Shown here: positions 11,441-22,982 of the stretch, piece by piece
How the letters are laid out: each line of letters opens with the position of its first letter
Numbering within the stretch: position 1 is the first letter of the stretch
Source: Blastomyces gilchristii SLH14081
Lineage: Eukaryota > Ascomycota > Eurotiomycetes > Onygenales > Ajellomycetaceae
DNA length: 64,000 nucleotides
NCBI RefSeq assembly: GCF_000003855.2
Contig: NW_003101681.1
Coordinates: 4,913,698-4,977,697 of the forward strand
Reading direction: 5' to 3'
The notes under the pieces: generated by a model
What the model was told of the DNA's origin: nothing
What the model saw: the letters and a program-made list of their open reading frames with translations, nothing else
The model's database searches: none
Made by a program: the position numbers and the translations under genes

Positions 11441-14400
11441 CTATATCTGGTTGATTTTCTCCTCTTCATATTCAGATAATTCTGAATTTAGTCATTTTCT
11501 TGTAGCTGCTTAAGTTTCTGATAGAAAGTCTATTAAGTATTTAATTCCTGTCTCAGTTGAGAATAAGAATCTCATATTTAATTGATTTAAATCATACTTC
11601 TCTTTCAATCTGGCTCTGAGACTATTGTATAATGCACAGTGCATTATAATATGCTCAGGATTCTCATTTGTATTGCAGAATGAGCATTCTATTGAGTCAA
11701 ATCTATCATCAAATCTTTGTATATAAGATTTGAAATAGTCATGTTCTAGTTTCAGCTGTATTATAGATGAGAATATTTTCTTTTTACATTTAATTAAACA
11801 AGATTTCCACTTGAGTTTTATTTCAAATCTTGAATAATGTATACTCTTCTTTTGTTTCTACCAGCTTTCATTTCACTTATCTAAACAAGATTCTTTTATT
11901 TTTCTCTTTATAAAAGATCAGGACATAATTTTTTGAATAGATCTGCTTAATTCTGCACTCTTTTTTACAGCTGAATCAGTCAATTCATTGCCATGAATAT
12001 TCATATGAGCAGGAACTCAGTGCAGATGAATTATCAGCTTTGATGTTCTTCTCTTTTGAATTTTCAAAACAGAGTTTAAGATCAGTTCAAGATTTATTTG
12101 ATCATTATGAATCTGACTATTTCTAAGTCTTTTTAAAGCAGCTTGACTATCAGAGAATATTCATGTCTCTTTCAAACAATTTCCTCTTTTATAAGATTTT
12201 ATTTCAATGAGTTTGAAAGCTTTCACTCTTGCAAATAGTTCAGTATCAAAGACTTCAGATTCACAGTCTAGATTCCAGAAATCTGAGATAAAATTGATAT
12301 TATCTTCAGTATAAGCAATGCCTGTGCCTAATCTATTCAAATTCTCATTTTTTGAGTCATCTGAATAAATCAGAATAGAGTCTTTTATATTGATTGTAGA
12401 AATTCTCTTCAAATGCTGTTCATATTCTTTCTCTTTTAATAGTTCACTTATTTATAAGTCTATAAGAGATTCAAGCTTTTCTCTTCAGAGAGATAACTTC
12501 TCATGATCAACTTTTTCAATATTTAAAGAAGAAAATTGATTTTTAATCAGAGAGTATAGTCTGTACAGTTGAGAAGGTATTTTCTTTGAAGAATTATTTT
12601 CATTTCAATTAAGAAATCTATTTCAATCTAGTTCATTTTCAGAGTTAATTGATGAAAATGAAGAAGAGACTCTGTCTCTGATTATATAATTTAAGCTTAT
12701 CTTTACAACTCTCAGAGCATAGTTCATACAGACCTTTTCAAATCTAATAGTAGAAGAAGGAATTAAAGCTTTAATTTTCATTGCTTTAATAGAAGATGAT
12801 TTGAATGCTCTCACAATTCTTCTCAAGGCTCTATTTTACAGACTTTGAAAGAGTACAGTGAAATTCTCTTGATTATTTCATCAAACTTGAACTTCATAAT
12901 CAGCTACTGATGTAATACAGGCTATATATAACTGTCTCATAGTCTGGAAGAATAGATCTCTCTCTGTATTTGATAGTCTGATTATGTTATTCAATAGTCT
13001 TTCTGCCTTGACAGTTCTTTGTTGAATGTGATATTTAAAATTTAACTTGGAGTTTAATCATACTTCTAATCATTTGATATTTACACTGAGTTTAATCTCT
13101 CTATTTAAAAGAGTTAGAGATAGTTCTTTCTTATTGAATCTAGAAAGGAAATGAATTAACTCAGTTTTATTCATATTAAATTGAATTTAATTGATATCTG
13201 CTCTAACAAAGATTTTCTTTACAGCTTCTTCAATTACTTTTAAATTCTCTTTGATAGCTTTTGAGCTGTAGACTAGATCAATATCATTCACATAACTTGA
13301 AGATTACACTATTCTCATATTTCTATTTTTGAATAGATATGCAGTATATATTGCAAATAAAATGAGTAAGATTGAAGATTCTTATGATACTTCTATTTTT
13401 ATCTCAGTCTTGTCTTATTTCATTCCATCAAAGAAGAGTTATATAATTCTTTTAGATATAAAACAGTTAACTCATTTTATTAGAGAAAGTGACAGTTTTA
13501 ATATCTTTAATATCTGAATTAACTTTGACTTTGAAACATGATCAAATGCTTCTTTTATATCAATAAAAACTGCAGTTGAGACCAGATTCTTGTGCTTTGT
13601 TATTTGAATATCATAAATAACTGAGAGATCAGTGTCAATTACAGAACACTGTTTTCTATCTCTCATTTGTTCACTGAATAAAAGAGAATCACTTATAGAG
13701 CTTATAAAAGATAGTTAAGTAACTATTATCTTTTCTAAAACCTTTTCTAGGCAGTTCAGTAGAGATATTACTCTATATGACTTAGAAATTGAAGTTTTTC
13801 TATTAGGTTTTATAAGAATCACTTCAGTGACTTCTCTCCAGTATTCAGAATGATATTCATTTTTCAAGAGATTGAAAAAGTGCTTAAAATATTCATTCTT
13901 TAAGTAGAAGTATGTATTTTGAATAATTAAGTGATTAATTGAATCAGGCCCTGCAGCAGTCTTAACTGAACTTGAGAAGATAGCTGACTCTAGTTCATCT
14001 TGAGTAAGATCAGACCATTCTCAGTCATTTTCATCAATATAGTTGAGATATGATATATTTTCTTTCTCTGAATCTGAATCTGATGAGTTTTGAAAGAGAG
14101 TTCTTATAAAAGCTTGACATTTTTCCTTAAAAGAGTTTGCTGTATATGATTCATTCTGAAACTCATATTCTAAGATTGGAAGTTTTGCTACACTTCTTGT
14201 TTTAGTATAGTTAAAAGCTTTAAAAACTTCTTTTTCTTATGCTTCTTCAAGAAATTTATTCCAGTAGTCTGTTTTAGCTTTTTTAATATCTGAAAAATAT
14301 TCATTTCTGATAGCTTTGAACTCTTTATCAGAAATTATATCATTCTTTCAATCTCTTCTAGCAGTAGTCAATTGTTTCCTTTTAGATATGATATTCTCAT

Positions 14401-15397
14401 TTCATCAAGGTTTTGAATACTCAGAAGACTTTCTCTTTGAAATATTATCTTTAACACTTGCTAGAATAATAGATGTAATGAGCTTCACTCTATTCTTAAG
14501 TATTTCATTTGAGATATCTTGATCAGAGTTTCAATACAGCTCACTCTGTCTTTCAGATTTTAACAGTTTTATACTTTCTTCAACTGCCTTTCAGTCAGCT
14601 TTTTCAAAGTTAAACTGATTAGAGAGAAGAGAATTTTCACTCATTTATTCCTCACTCAGTTCAATATCAAATTGAATAATCTCATGACCTGATTCTGATG
14701 TCTTATTTAAATTAATAAATCAGTTTACAAGTCTTTTTTCTATTAGATTTTGTGATATGAAGATTAGATTCATAATAGATTTCTGTTTCATGTCTTTTCT
14801 AAAGAATGTTTGTTGATCAGACTTGTTAATCAAATCTATTGAATGCTCAAAGATTCATTCAATCAGATTATCAGCTCTTACTGCTCTTTTACATTCTGAA
14901 TTTCATCAGAGATGATGTGCATTGAAATCTCCTACAACTATAGAGTTTCTTGATAAAGTTATGTTTAGAAATCCTCTATTAATTGTTCAGATGTTATTAT
15001 TTTTCTTCAATAACTTTTCATTATAGATATTTATAAGCTGTATAGTATCAAATGCATTCTCTTTATCTATAATATCACTCATCAGAATATCAGGGTCAGA
15101 CATGATATTAAATCTTAGATTAAATTGATATCTTGATCTCTTTCTTCTGTAGATCACTACTCTTGACTTTATCTCAGACTTTTGAGATAAAAAGCAGTAG
15201 TAGCTTGAATGAGAAATGACATATTTTTACTCAGTATTAAAATTCGGCTCCTGAAGTAGTATAAAATCAACTTTTTATTCAAATACAATTTGAAGACAAG
15301 AATAAATACAATTTGAGTTTCTATTCACATTATTTTGAATAAATGTGATTTTTAAAGAGTTTTTAAACTTTTTTTATTATTGTTGTTGTATATTCAT
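11441..15397 (-). pseudogene. LINE-B ORF2: APE, reverse transcriptase, RNase H (decayed)
   Basis: 3957 bases from ATG (15395-15397, MNIQQQ then a stop at a Gln codon) to TAG. The order of domains is as in LINE-A. The APE motif GDFNAHH is present, but the downstream SDH reads SGH. The reverse-transcriptase box reads YVND instead of YIDD. RNase H retains IYSDDSKNENLNRLGTGIAY and HGNEL. These active-site changes plus many stops make the protein non-functional. It starts 23 bases after the ORF1 stop, the same arrangement as in LINE-A and LINE-E. Confidence 0.9.
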
Positions 15398-15420
15398 ATC
15401 AAAAGAGAGTAGAGTAGAAT

Positions 15421-17040
15421 CTAATCACTATCATCAGATAGTAGATTATAACTGTTCTTAAAAGTAGAAATCTCAACTGCTTGCATTATATCTAGTTTAT
15501 TATCAGAGTTATTTCTCAATTCTCTAATCTTAACAGAAGTTTGAGGATTCAAATTCTATTTACATTTAGCTGAAGAATTGAAGTTTGAAGATTTAGATAG
15601 TTGAGAGTTTCTTCTTTTTAAGCTTACAGTTGTGAGTTTACTGACTTGACTATTCTCTTCAGTTCTAGATTTACTTTGAGCTTCATCTTTTCTTCAGTTC
15701 TTTTGAGTTCTTGAAGTAAACATACATTCTTTTAAGCTAGATGCATGTTTTTCTTTGCAATTAGAGCATTTAAGTAGAGTGTGTTGACATATTTCATCTC
15801 TTTTTGAGCATGTTTCACATTTATACTCACTAGTTTTATGATCTCTGGCACAGAATGCACATTTTGAGTCTCTGAAACAGAAGATTGCAAAGTGTTCATA
15901 TCTTTGACAGTTTGAACACTGTGTTTGAGCTTTGAGATTCATTCTTGAGTCTTTGTATTTATGAACTCTCATTTTCAAACCTGCTACTCTTACTTCAGAG
16001 ATCTTTGACTGTTCAAGTGTCTTTGTATATACTAGAACAGAGGCATTTCTTCTGCTTTGTCTGAACTCAATTGAATTTAGTCATACAGGCTCTTTTCTCA
16101 GTTGAATGAAGTTATATTCTTCTAATTCATTTTTAAGAAGTAGCATTTCTTCTTCACAGTCAAAAATTTCAACTGAAATATTATAAAGAATGAATTTGTT
16201 TCACTTTTCATCTCTCTCAGATAGAATTATTATGTTTAACAAAGATTCTACTGCTGATTTTCAGAGATTCTCATTCTGAATAAGGAAGTCTGCACTGAAT
16301 TCAGGCATTGTGATCAGAATGATGAAGTTTTCAAAGAAGAATGACTCAATTGAAGCTATAACTGGTTTTTGAACTTCAATATCAGTCATTAACTGAGAAA
16401 AGAACTGCTGATTGATTTCATTTCTAATTCTGAAAATGAGGTTTGAGTTTAGCTTATTTCTCTGCAATATATTCTGATTTGAGACTTTGAGAATAAGTCT
16501 TCTATTTCTGGAGATTTGAAGATTTTTCTCTTTTTATATTTTTTTCTTCACTCTTCTATCAATAGAAGTATAAGCAGTATTCTTCTCNNNNNNNNNNNNN
16601 NNNNNNNNNNNNNNNNNNNNNNNNNNNNNNNNNNNNNNNNNNNNNNNNNNNNNNNNNNNNNNNNNNNNNNNNNNNNNNNNNNNNNNNNNNNNNNNNNNNN
16701 NNNNNNNNNNNNNNNNNNNNNNNNNNNNNNNNNNNNNNNNNNNNNNNNNNNNNNNNNNNNNNNNNNNNNNNNNNNNNNNNNNNNNNNNNNNNNNNNNNNN
16801 NNNNNNNNNNNNNNNNNNNNNNNNNNNNNNNNNNNNNNNAAGAATTACCAGAACTTCTTCATTTATCTCACTCAGACACTGCTTTTCAACAATTTTACTT
16901 ACTTTTTCAAGTTTCTGTATTTCAAGAACTTGTTGTTTCTCTATTTCTTCTTTCTTTCTTCTCTTCAGAATTTCAATCTCAGAAATAGCATTTGAGAAAG
17001 CATTCTTTTTCACATCAACTGAGTGTACTTTCAAACTCAT
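15421..17040 (-). pseudogene. LINE-B ORF1: gag-like RNA-binding protein (decayed, with gap)
   Basis: Starts at ATG (MSLKVHSVDVKK) and runs about 540 codons, including the run of N. The N-terminus is a charged coiled-coil-like segment rich in Glu/Lys (ILKRRKKEEIEKQQ). A central conserved region includes RIRNEINQQFFSQL. The C-terminal third carries zinc knuckles: CSNCQRYEHFAIFC fits CX2CX4HX4C, followed by CAFCARDH, CETC and CSNCKEKH clusters. The family role is binding of LINE RNA in the ribonucleoprotein. Internal stops inactivate it. LINE-E ORF1 (59470-61068) is 21 bases shorter, which equals the excess length of the gap. Confidence 0.88.
16588..16839. other. Assembly gap (252 N)
   Basis: Run of N inside LINE-B ORF1. 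The homologous stretch in LINE-E (about 60637-60867) is 231 bases, so the gap estimate is close. The missing part should encode the Ser-rich linker between the coiled coil and the central domain. Confidence 0.95.
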
Positions 17041-17449
17041 TGTTCTTACTCAATGAAAAGTTGGTCAGACTAATTCAATTGAGATATTTATTAAACTCTT
17101 TTGAATTGAAAAGTTGATTGAACTGTTTCAATTAAGAGGTTTCTAAGTCTGTTTTCAATTGAAAAGTTAGTCAGACTATTTCAAAAGAAGAATAACAGAT
17201 TTTTATGTATAAAACATCTGATTTTTTTTCACACTAGTTCAGTAACTAGATTAGATTTTTGAAGAGAATCTAATAAACTAAAATTGATTTTTAAGATAAA
17301 TCAATAAAATCTTTATAATCTCTTTCTTGAGATACAGTGAGGAAAAGTATGATATCAATTGATAATAAATCAGATAATATAACAGTTTTTAAGAGAAAAA
17401 CTGACAAAAAATAAATCAATTTTTTGCAGAGAAATTGATTAAAACTATT
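17041..17449 (-). promoter_or_regulatory. LINE-B 5' UTR with three 53-bp tandem monomers
   Basis: Upstream of ORF1, the core tgaaaagttg-tcagact-tttcaattgag recurs at 17054, 17107 and 17160, an exact 53-bp period. LINE-E has two such units (61082 and 61130, spaced 48). Tandem 5' monomers act as internal promoters in some LINEs; that role here is inferred. Beyond the repeats the sequence is AT-rich and shared with LINE-E until the MITE. Confidence 0.65.
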
Positions 17450-17955
17450 TAGACTGACCGTGTGACCGTGTCTGGGACCAGGACCAGATTTTTTGATAGT
17501 CTTATTACCAATTCGACTGATCCCATTACACAGTTTTAACATTAGATAGTAGTCTCATACTGTCTCAGTGGGACTTACTGTCTACTCTTGTCACATTTTC
17601 CAAATGAGACCATGATTTCCACTTCTCAATTTAAATTATCTTTATTGCTTTAAATGACTTTAAATCTCATTTGAGTGTTATCAAAAAGCATTACTTTTTA
17701 AAAAATTAAAAATAGTCTAAAAAAAACCTTAAAATGTCTAAAAATAGTAACTTTATGCCAAGAATGGGACTAAATGGGACCAAATGAGACCACTTTCTCA
17801 TTTTTTTCAAGTCATGGTTTCATTTTAAGATCTGATATATAGTCACTTTACATGTTTTTTTGATAGCCAGTCCCAGCGGGATTCACGCCAAGAAATGTAT
17901 GAGACCAGACCAAATGGGACCAAACGTGAAATTCATGATCCCAGCGGCCAGTCTA
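17450..17955. mobile_element. hAT-like MITE, copy 1 (506 bp)
   Basis: Terminal inverted repeats TAGACTGACCG / CGGCCAGTCTA bound a 506-bp non-coding element. Subterminal gggacc-type repeats (gaccgtgtgaccgtg at the left; gggactaaatgggacc inside) resemble hAT transposase-binding sites. Unlike its surroundings it keeps many GG/CC and some CpG, so it is young or was spared. No 8-bp duplication flanks it: the left flank is LINE-B 5' UTR and the right flank is gypsy-A 3' sequence, suggesting a deletion starting at its right end. Confidence 0.85.
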
Positions 17956-18053
17956 ACTATAATCATCTGACCTGAACTCTGAGTTCTGCATTATCTGAGA
18001 CTGCGGCCCTTGATCAATGAGAACTACACATAATCAGAGAAAGAGAGAGCTAA
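17956..18053 (+). mobile_element. Gypsy-A 3' remnant with polypurine tract
   Basis: The last 98 bases of gypsy-A before its 3' LTR. They include the purine run agagaaagagagagc (18036-18050), a good plus-strand priming tract placed just upstream of the LTR start. It retains a cgg and other GC-rich words absent from neighbouring decayed DNA. Confidence 0.6.
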
Positions 18054-18344
18054 TGTGACAGACTGTGCCTGATTATTATATAGACTATTTCTTTACACTT
18101 CATAAATTCTGCTGAAAGCTCTGATTCTCAGTCATTCTCAATTATCAATTCTCAGTTAAAAAACTCACAGAATTTCTATTCTTCTGCTCTGAAGCTTCAT
18201 CATGTACATATCATATACATGTATAAATATTCACTTCAATCACTGATTCTCGCACTTTCTCTTTCTTTTCCTTCTTTAACATTTTTCACTTTGTTATATA
18301 AGACCTATATATTATACTGATCTATTCAGCGTAGGCCTTTTACA
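18054..18344 (+). repeat. Gypsy-A 3' LTR
   Basis: 291 bp, TGTGACAGACTG...GGCCTTTTACA, followed by CTTAA (target duplication). Compared with the 5' LTR its leading part is mutated (cgggctgcgcccg to cagactgtgcctg). The segment 18278-18288 is exactly complementary to the primer-binding site at 6860-6870. Confidence 0.88.
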
Positions 18345-18709
18345 CTTAACTTAGTTATAATTTTAGTACTAACTTAGATTGAATATCATTAATGTATAAA
18401 AGTAAATAAATAATCTTGATTAATCTCTATCATATTTCTTGAAATATATTAATATTGTGAAAGAGAGTGTTATCAAATTATATTATTATATAATATCATT
18501 AAAAATATATTAATATTATAAATATCAATGTTGAAAAAATATTGATACTTATATATTATAGTAATTTGTGAATTATGATAGTTAAATATATATATATATA
18601 TTATTTCTGACATTGATTACAACTTGCACAATAATTTTTGAAAACTTAAAATTAATTTCAATTATTAATAGTTATAAACTTATAACTAACTAAGAAAAAT
18701 ACTTTTTCT

Positions 18710-19490
18710 ACTTATTATATTTCTTCTCTTTCTCATTCTTCTTATTATTTTTTATAATTTACTTCTCATTCTCATTCTTCTTCTTCTTCTTATCTAAGAT
18801 AATAATTATCTTAAAATCTCTCTTTACTATCTTCTCAGAGAAGAGTTCTCACTGCTTCTTCTTAGTCAGATTAATCTGAGTCTCAAAATCCTACATTTTC
18901 TGATTTACTGTCTTAGATTTCATCTCAGTAGTAAGCAGATTAACATGCTCAGAGAGTAGAACTGTTTTCTTAATATTCTGAATTATAAAGTGCATTCAAG
19001 ATCTGAAAAAGATCTCAATCTTCTTCTTCTCTATCAACTTCTGCTAATCAATTAGAGAATAGAAGTATTATTAAAATTTATTATCTCTTAATAAAAAACT
19101 TATTCATTTTCACTTCTTTATCTTCTACTTTAACATTCTCTTAATCTTCTTCTATTACTGCTTATTTATAGTAAGACTCTTCTTCTCTCTCTCTCTCTTT
19201 ATCTTGATCTTAAATTATTCTCAGAACTTTTTCTAGTCTCACTGTTACTATATAAGAGTCTTCACTATCTTCTTTTTCAATCTTTTATATACAGTATCAT
19301 CTGCATTATTTCTATACTTAGTTGAGTCTAAATTTATCAGAAGTGTTACTTAAAATTATTACTATTTTACTTTCTTACAAAGTCTCTTTAACATGTTATA
19401 ATATGTCTTATGATCTGTCTTCTCTCACTTAAATGTCTTTTTCTTCTCTCTCTTCAATCTGTAATACACTCACATGCCTTGATAACTGCA
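18710..19490 (-). pseudogene. Possible decayed coding remnant, Lys-rich
   Basis: The reverse strand reads as a Lys/Asn/Glu-rich stretch broken by stops at plausible Trp and Gln positions, with a heptad-like part (LLSEHVNLLTTEMKSKTVNQ near 18900-18960). No family could be recognised. The purine richness of this strand alone would give such a translation, so it may be nothing more than biased sequence. Confidence 0.2.
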
Positions 19491-19569
19491 GAACCGCAGA
19501 ATATTTAAAGAGAAATAACATAATTGATTTTAATAAGTGTTAAAAGAAAGTGAAGACAGAGAAAGCAGT

Positions 19570-19677
19570 TAGCAATAATATAATAATAGTGATAATATTA
19601 ATAGTGATAATAATAATAATAATAATGATAGTAATAATAATGATGATAATAATGATAATGATAATAATAATAATGAG
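19570..19677. repeat. AAT/GAT trinucleotide microsatellite
   Basis: About 100 bases of interrupted (AAT)n with GAT/AGT variants. It resembles a LINE (TAA)n tail, but no LINE 3' UTR adjoins it. Confidence 0.8.
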
Positions 19678-20697
19678 AAAAGAGAGAGTGTATTGACATA
19701 TATTATAAACTTATTAAATATAAAAAGACTCAAAGAAAATATTGACAGCTTGTAAAGATGATTAGAAACAGCTACAGTGTTATATAGTAATATTATCTTT
19801 ATTTAATACATGTACTATTGATATTCTTTGTATAGAGTTATCATATAATGTGTATCAGAGATACATATAGAAAACAGATCTTTATCACTAGAAAGAATGA
19901 TTGCAGTGATTCTCTGTTTTTATATTATAAAGATAAGTTATTCTCATTTCTTTCTTCTCTCTTTTCTCTTCTTCAACTCATCACTAATTTCTAGCTGATA
20001 TGAAAACTATTAAAATACTCTCAGAAACTCTCAAATTGAAGAGTATAGATTAATTAAATTTTAAATGCAGAAGAAATTAAATTATTTTCTACAATATTAA
20101 TTATCTATCTCTCTTTTAATAAAATAGTAGTTGTGTTCCTCTCTCTCTCAAATGAAACATAATTTATGAAAAGCAAGTATTATATCAGACTATAATAATT
20201 AACACAGTCTCAGTATATAGAGCTGTATATATACAGTATATACTGAACTGAGAGACTGCATGAGTTACAAATCAGTAGCAGCATCTCAAGAAAAGTGATG
20301 CAGTATGAAAAAGCTGTAACTCTCAGTTATATATACAGAGAGTGAATCACTGTAGTAAGTATATATATATTATATGAAAGTAATACTTTTTAATAATACT
20401 CAGTCTCTGATATTATGAAAATAGAGTCTCTCTGTGAGATCTGTTTTTATCAGAAGTCAGAAAATCTTATATTTTTTAAGATTATCTTCATACATCTTGT
20501 CTGTGAAATTAATGAAGAGAATTATTAATTTCAGTATTCTATTCTTAATACTATTTAAGTGACAGCAGAGTTCACTTTGATTATACTTTTTAAGTATATA
20601 TTTTCTAATTATTCATATTTATACAGATATATACTAATTATTTATTAGATAATATTAAGATAATAACTCATCACAGCTGTATTACTCTCACTGTGAG

Positions 20698-20864
20698 TGT
20701 GATTCAAAGATTGCTTAAGCCAGCGTACGATTACAGGCGTACGCCGGCTTCTTATATACAGTACACTAAATTAATTGGTGGCCGCTATGGCCCCTTTACA
20801 TTCATAAGCAAGTTCAGAAGCGGCTGCATTATTATCTGATGATTGTACATTCTTCCAAACCACA
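20698..20864 (-). repeat. G2 3' LTR
   Basis: Plus-strand reading TGTGATTC...CCAAACCACA. The outer (left) half keeps CpGs (gccagcgtacg...cgtacgccggc), while the inner half is decayed (gcggctgcattattatctg). The polypurine tract GGTGGGGGAGAA (complement of 20865-20876) abuts it on the inside. The GCCAGCGTACG/CGTACGCCGGC inverted repeat with an 8-nt loop lies here. Confidence 0.9.
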
Positions 20865-21393
20865 TTCTCCCCCACCAGATTCAGTCACGCTCACATGACC
20901 ATGATGTACACCCTAGCTTCATGTGAATTAGTGTGTCACTAGCATTCACAATTATATGATCTATCTCTGATTCAGCTAGTATTCTGTGTACACTCTTACA
21001 AAGAAACTTTCACTATATTATATTACTTATTCACTAACTTTTCTCATTCTTCAATTATCTTCTTTATTATCATCATTATCAAACATTATTATCTTCTTTA
21101 AGATTTCTGCTTCTTCTTCTATTTTACATCTTCTATCTGTTTATCTATTACATTGTATGCATTTCTGACAATAGCGCTCTGTTTTCATAACAAGTATTAT
21201 TGTAGTACTCATACTAAGCAGTTCATTAGCAGTAAGTGTAATATATTGTAAAATGTGATCAGAACTTGTTTATCTTCTAATAATTATCAGAATGTAATAT
21301 TATAAATAATATATCTTCTCTATCATTTTATATGTTTCTAACTCTCTTTTCTTCAATGAGTATCTGATCATGTTTTCTGATTATATTTTCTGA

Positions 21394-22241
21394 TTGTTTT
21401 ATATAACTACAGATACTGATATATTTGTTTTAATTTGTGTAAAATCTTTACATATTGACAGATTCATGTCTGCTGATAATTATGACCTCAATGTTGAATT
21501 ATTGATTAAGAACTTAGAGAATATGATAATGAAGAAATTACTTATACTATATATAACTGAGTCTCTTATATCTTTTTCTACTTTCTTTATTTCTTTCTCT
21601 GTCACTTTCTCTCAATCTTCTATATCTGTCTCTGTGTCTGATTCTCTTACTTTCACTATTTCTGTTCTTATAACTCTTACTTCTGCTACTTCTACTCTCT
21701 CTGCTTTTATTATCTCTGCTTTTATTATCAGCTCTTCTCATTTTAAGAAGATGTTACATAGGCTTAATAAATTACATTTCTCAGTGTGTACACTCTCACT
21801 CTTCTTACTAATCTCTAAAATAATTTATTATATAAAGACTGTGTATAATATAACTATTTAAAGCTCAGTCACAGATACTGATTATTATATTTATTTTAAA
21901 TATTCATAATAAGATAATTATTTATTTATATCAGAGAATCACTCTCTCTCTTAACAGTGTTAAAATTATAAGTTTTTTTCTTTTTCATCTTTTCTTTCTA
22001 ACACTGATTTTTCTATTCTTAGAGAAAATTGTTATAAGTTTTATTATACATAAAGTCATAATATTCACAGATATTAAGAAACTTTTCATAACTGTTAAAT
22101 TCAATATTATAAGTATATCTACTTTGATGAATTTCTTTAAAATAATAGATCTGTATCAGTCTATTCTCTAGCATCTGTCATCTGACTTTGTGATATAGAT
22201 AAAAGATATTCATATTTTCAGAAACAGAAACATGAATGTTG
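21394..22241 (+). pseudogene. G2 antisense gene, exon A and start of exon B
   Basis: On the strand opposite to pol. An open stretch of 155 codons contains DLNVELLIKNLENMIMKKL, a Ser/Thr-rich middle and a hydrophobic C-terminal part (IIYYIKTVYNITI). It matches the frames at 32691-33143 (minus) and 51680-52105. After one stop (TAA, where G3 has TGA) it continues to the intron position. That intron, 21968-22022, has a mutated donor (ATAAGT), a ctaacactgat branch-like motif and TTCTTAG. Exon B then runs to the target duplication of the LINE chimera. Its function is unknown; no family was recognised. G1 and G3 show intact donor sites. Confidence 0.5.
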
Positions 22242-22254
22242 TACTCTTGTATAC

Positions 22255-22316
22255 TGACTGATAATCAAGGCCGCACACATTAGAGGTGTGTGGGTTCAAA
22301 TCTCACCGCTGACACC
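22255..22316 (+). other. 3' half of a class-II tRNA-like sequence with B box
   Basis: The segment reads as an anticodon-arm remnant (ctgataatc), a long variable arm (GCACAC paired with GTGTGT), and a T arm with the B box GGTTCAAATCT and stem GTGGG/CTCAC. An acceptor-like 3' strand CGCTGACA follows. The long variable arm and the acceptor strand suggest a Leu- or Ser-type tRNA. The 5' half with the A box is absent and CCA is not present. It is therefore not a working tRNA gene but a tRNA-derived head as in SINEs. Confidence 0.6.
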
Positions 22317-22982
22317 TGCTACTTCTTACCCATGAAAGCCCTCATGTAATAGAGACTGAGCCTAATTAGTAAGACTTAATGTGAAGTAGAACTCTCTACT
22401 GCAAGCTAAGTCACTAGTTAAGTAAGATTCTGTGAACACTTATCAGAGCTGATATGAGATGTCAATATCTCACTATTCTACTGTGCATCTGTCAAGATTC
22501 TAATGATATAGAGCCAAGTCTAATGCAGTGATTATACACTACTTAAGTGAGTCTCTAACTAGAGCTGTCATCAGAGTCTAGCTCTCTCTTAAATATAGAG
22601 AATGATTTTGAAAACTATCTGACTAGCAGGTCTAGATATGTATCTAGACTCTAGACAGAGTACTCTGATAGGCTAGAGTCTGCAAGCTCACTGTTAAGTC
22701 TTAATACTGACAGGGAGAACTGCAGTTATCAAGTCTATAATTAGTCTCTAACACAGAACAAGGTCATAATAACTAATTAATAGATCTATGAGCATCTAAT
22801 GAGACTGAGATCAGCAATCAGAAGCTTGATATGTACATCACTAAGTAAGCAGTGACAGTCACTAACTAACATCACTGGAAATTAGTGACTGGTCTGAGAG
22901 GACAGACACAGTAGTCAGTTAATTATAGAGAGTTAAATGTAATTAGCTTAAGATGCATCCTGCGGGTGACTAGCGCCTGTAG
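22317..22982 (+). other. Unidentified body of the chimeric insertion
   Basis: About 670 bases, richer in CTAG/TAG/GAC words and in C and G than the surroundings, with no long reading frame. It could be the body of a SINE family or a piece of another transcript. It ends (ctgcgggtgactagcgcctgtag) just before LINE sequence begins at tcatattcaac, with a few bases of microhomology. Confidence 0.5.

Larger units (their letters stand above)
11065..17449 (-). mobile_element. LINE-B, near full-length Tad/I-type LINE
   Basis: The minus-strand element has its tail at 11065, ORF2 at 11441-15397, ORF1 at 15421-17040 and a 5' UTR with 53-bp tandem units up to 17449. There MITE copy 1 abuts it. Sequence identity with LINE-E ends within the same aaaactatt. 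It contains a 252-base run of N in ORF1. No LINE target duplication can be seen, because the right flank was lost together with part of gypsy-A. Confidence 0.9.
6567..18344 (+). mobile_element. Gypsy-A: Ty3/gypsy LTR retrotransposon with nested insertions
   Basis: Two 291-bp LTRs (6567-6857 and 18054-18344) flank the unit, and CTTAA occurs directly outside both (6562-6566 and 18345-18349), giving a 5-bp target duplication. Inside are gag, protease, reverse transcriptase, RNase H, the integrase zinc-binding domain and the first part of the integrase core. LINE-B then interrupts at 11065. After LINE-B and MITE copy 1, only 98 bases of gypsy-A reappear before the 3' LTR, so about 1-2 kb of integrase and 3' sequence appears deleted. 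All frames are decayed. Confidence 0.88.
18350..20693. other. AT-rich degenerate DNA between two gypsy insertions
   Basis: Very AT-rich, with (TA)n near 18582-18601, pyrimidine-rich stretches, a trinucleotide microsatellite (19570-19677) and short palindromes around 20210-20245 (agctgtatatatacagtatatactg). No intact gene is seen. The middle part may be a decayed coding region (separate entry). Before the insertions this DNA was continuous with 5509-6561 on the left and 40435 onwards on the right. Confidence 0.55.

Noticed and set aside
19570..19677. CRISPR-like or satellite array
   Set aside because: It is a simple trinucleotide microsatellite with no spacers; no CRISPR array exists in the window.
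21547..21741. Arg/Ser-rich (RS-like) frame on the pol strand, also at 51800-51985 and in G1
   Set aside because: It is the shadow of the Ser/Thr-rich antisense exon (TCT-type codons read as AGA on the other strand). It is not excluded as coding, but splice signals and longer conservation favour the antisense strand.
22255..22316. Functional tRNA gene
   Set aside because: Only the 3' half is present (no A box or D arm), and it lies flush against a target duplication.
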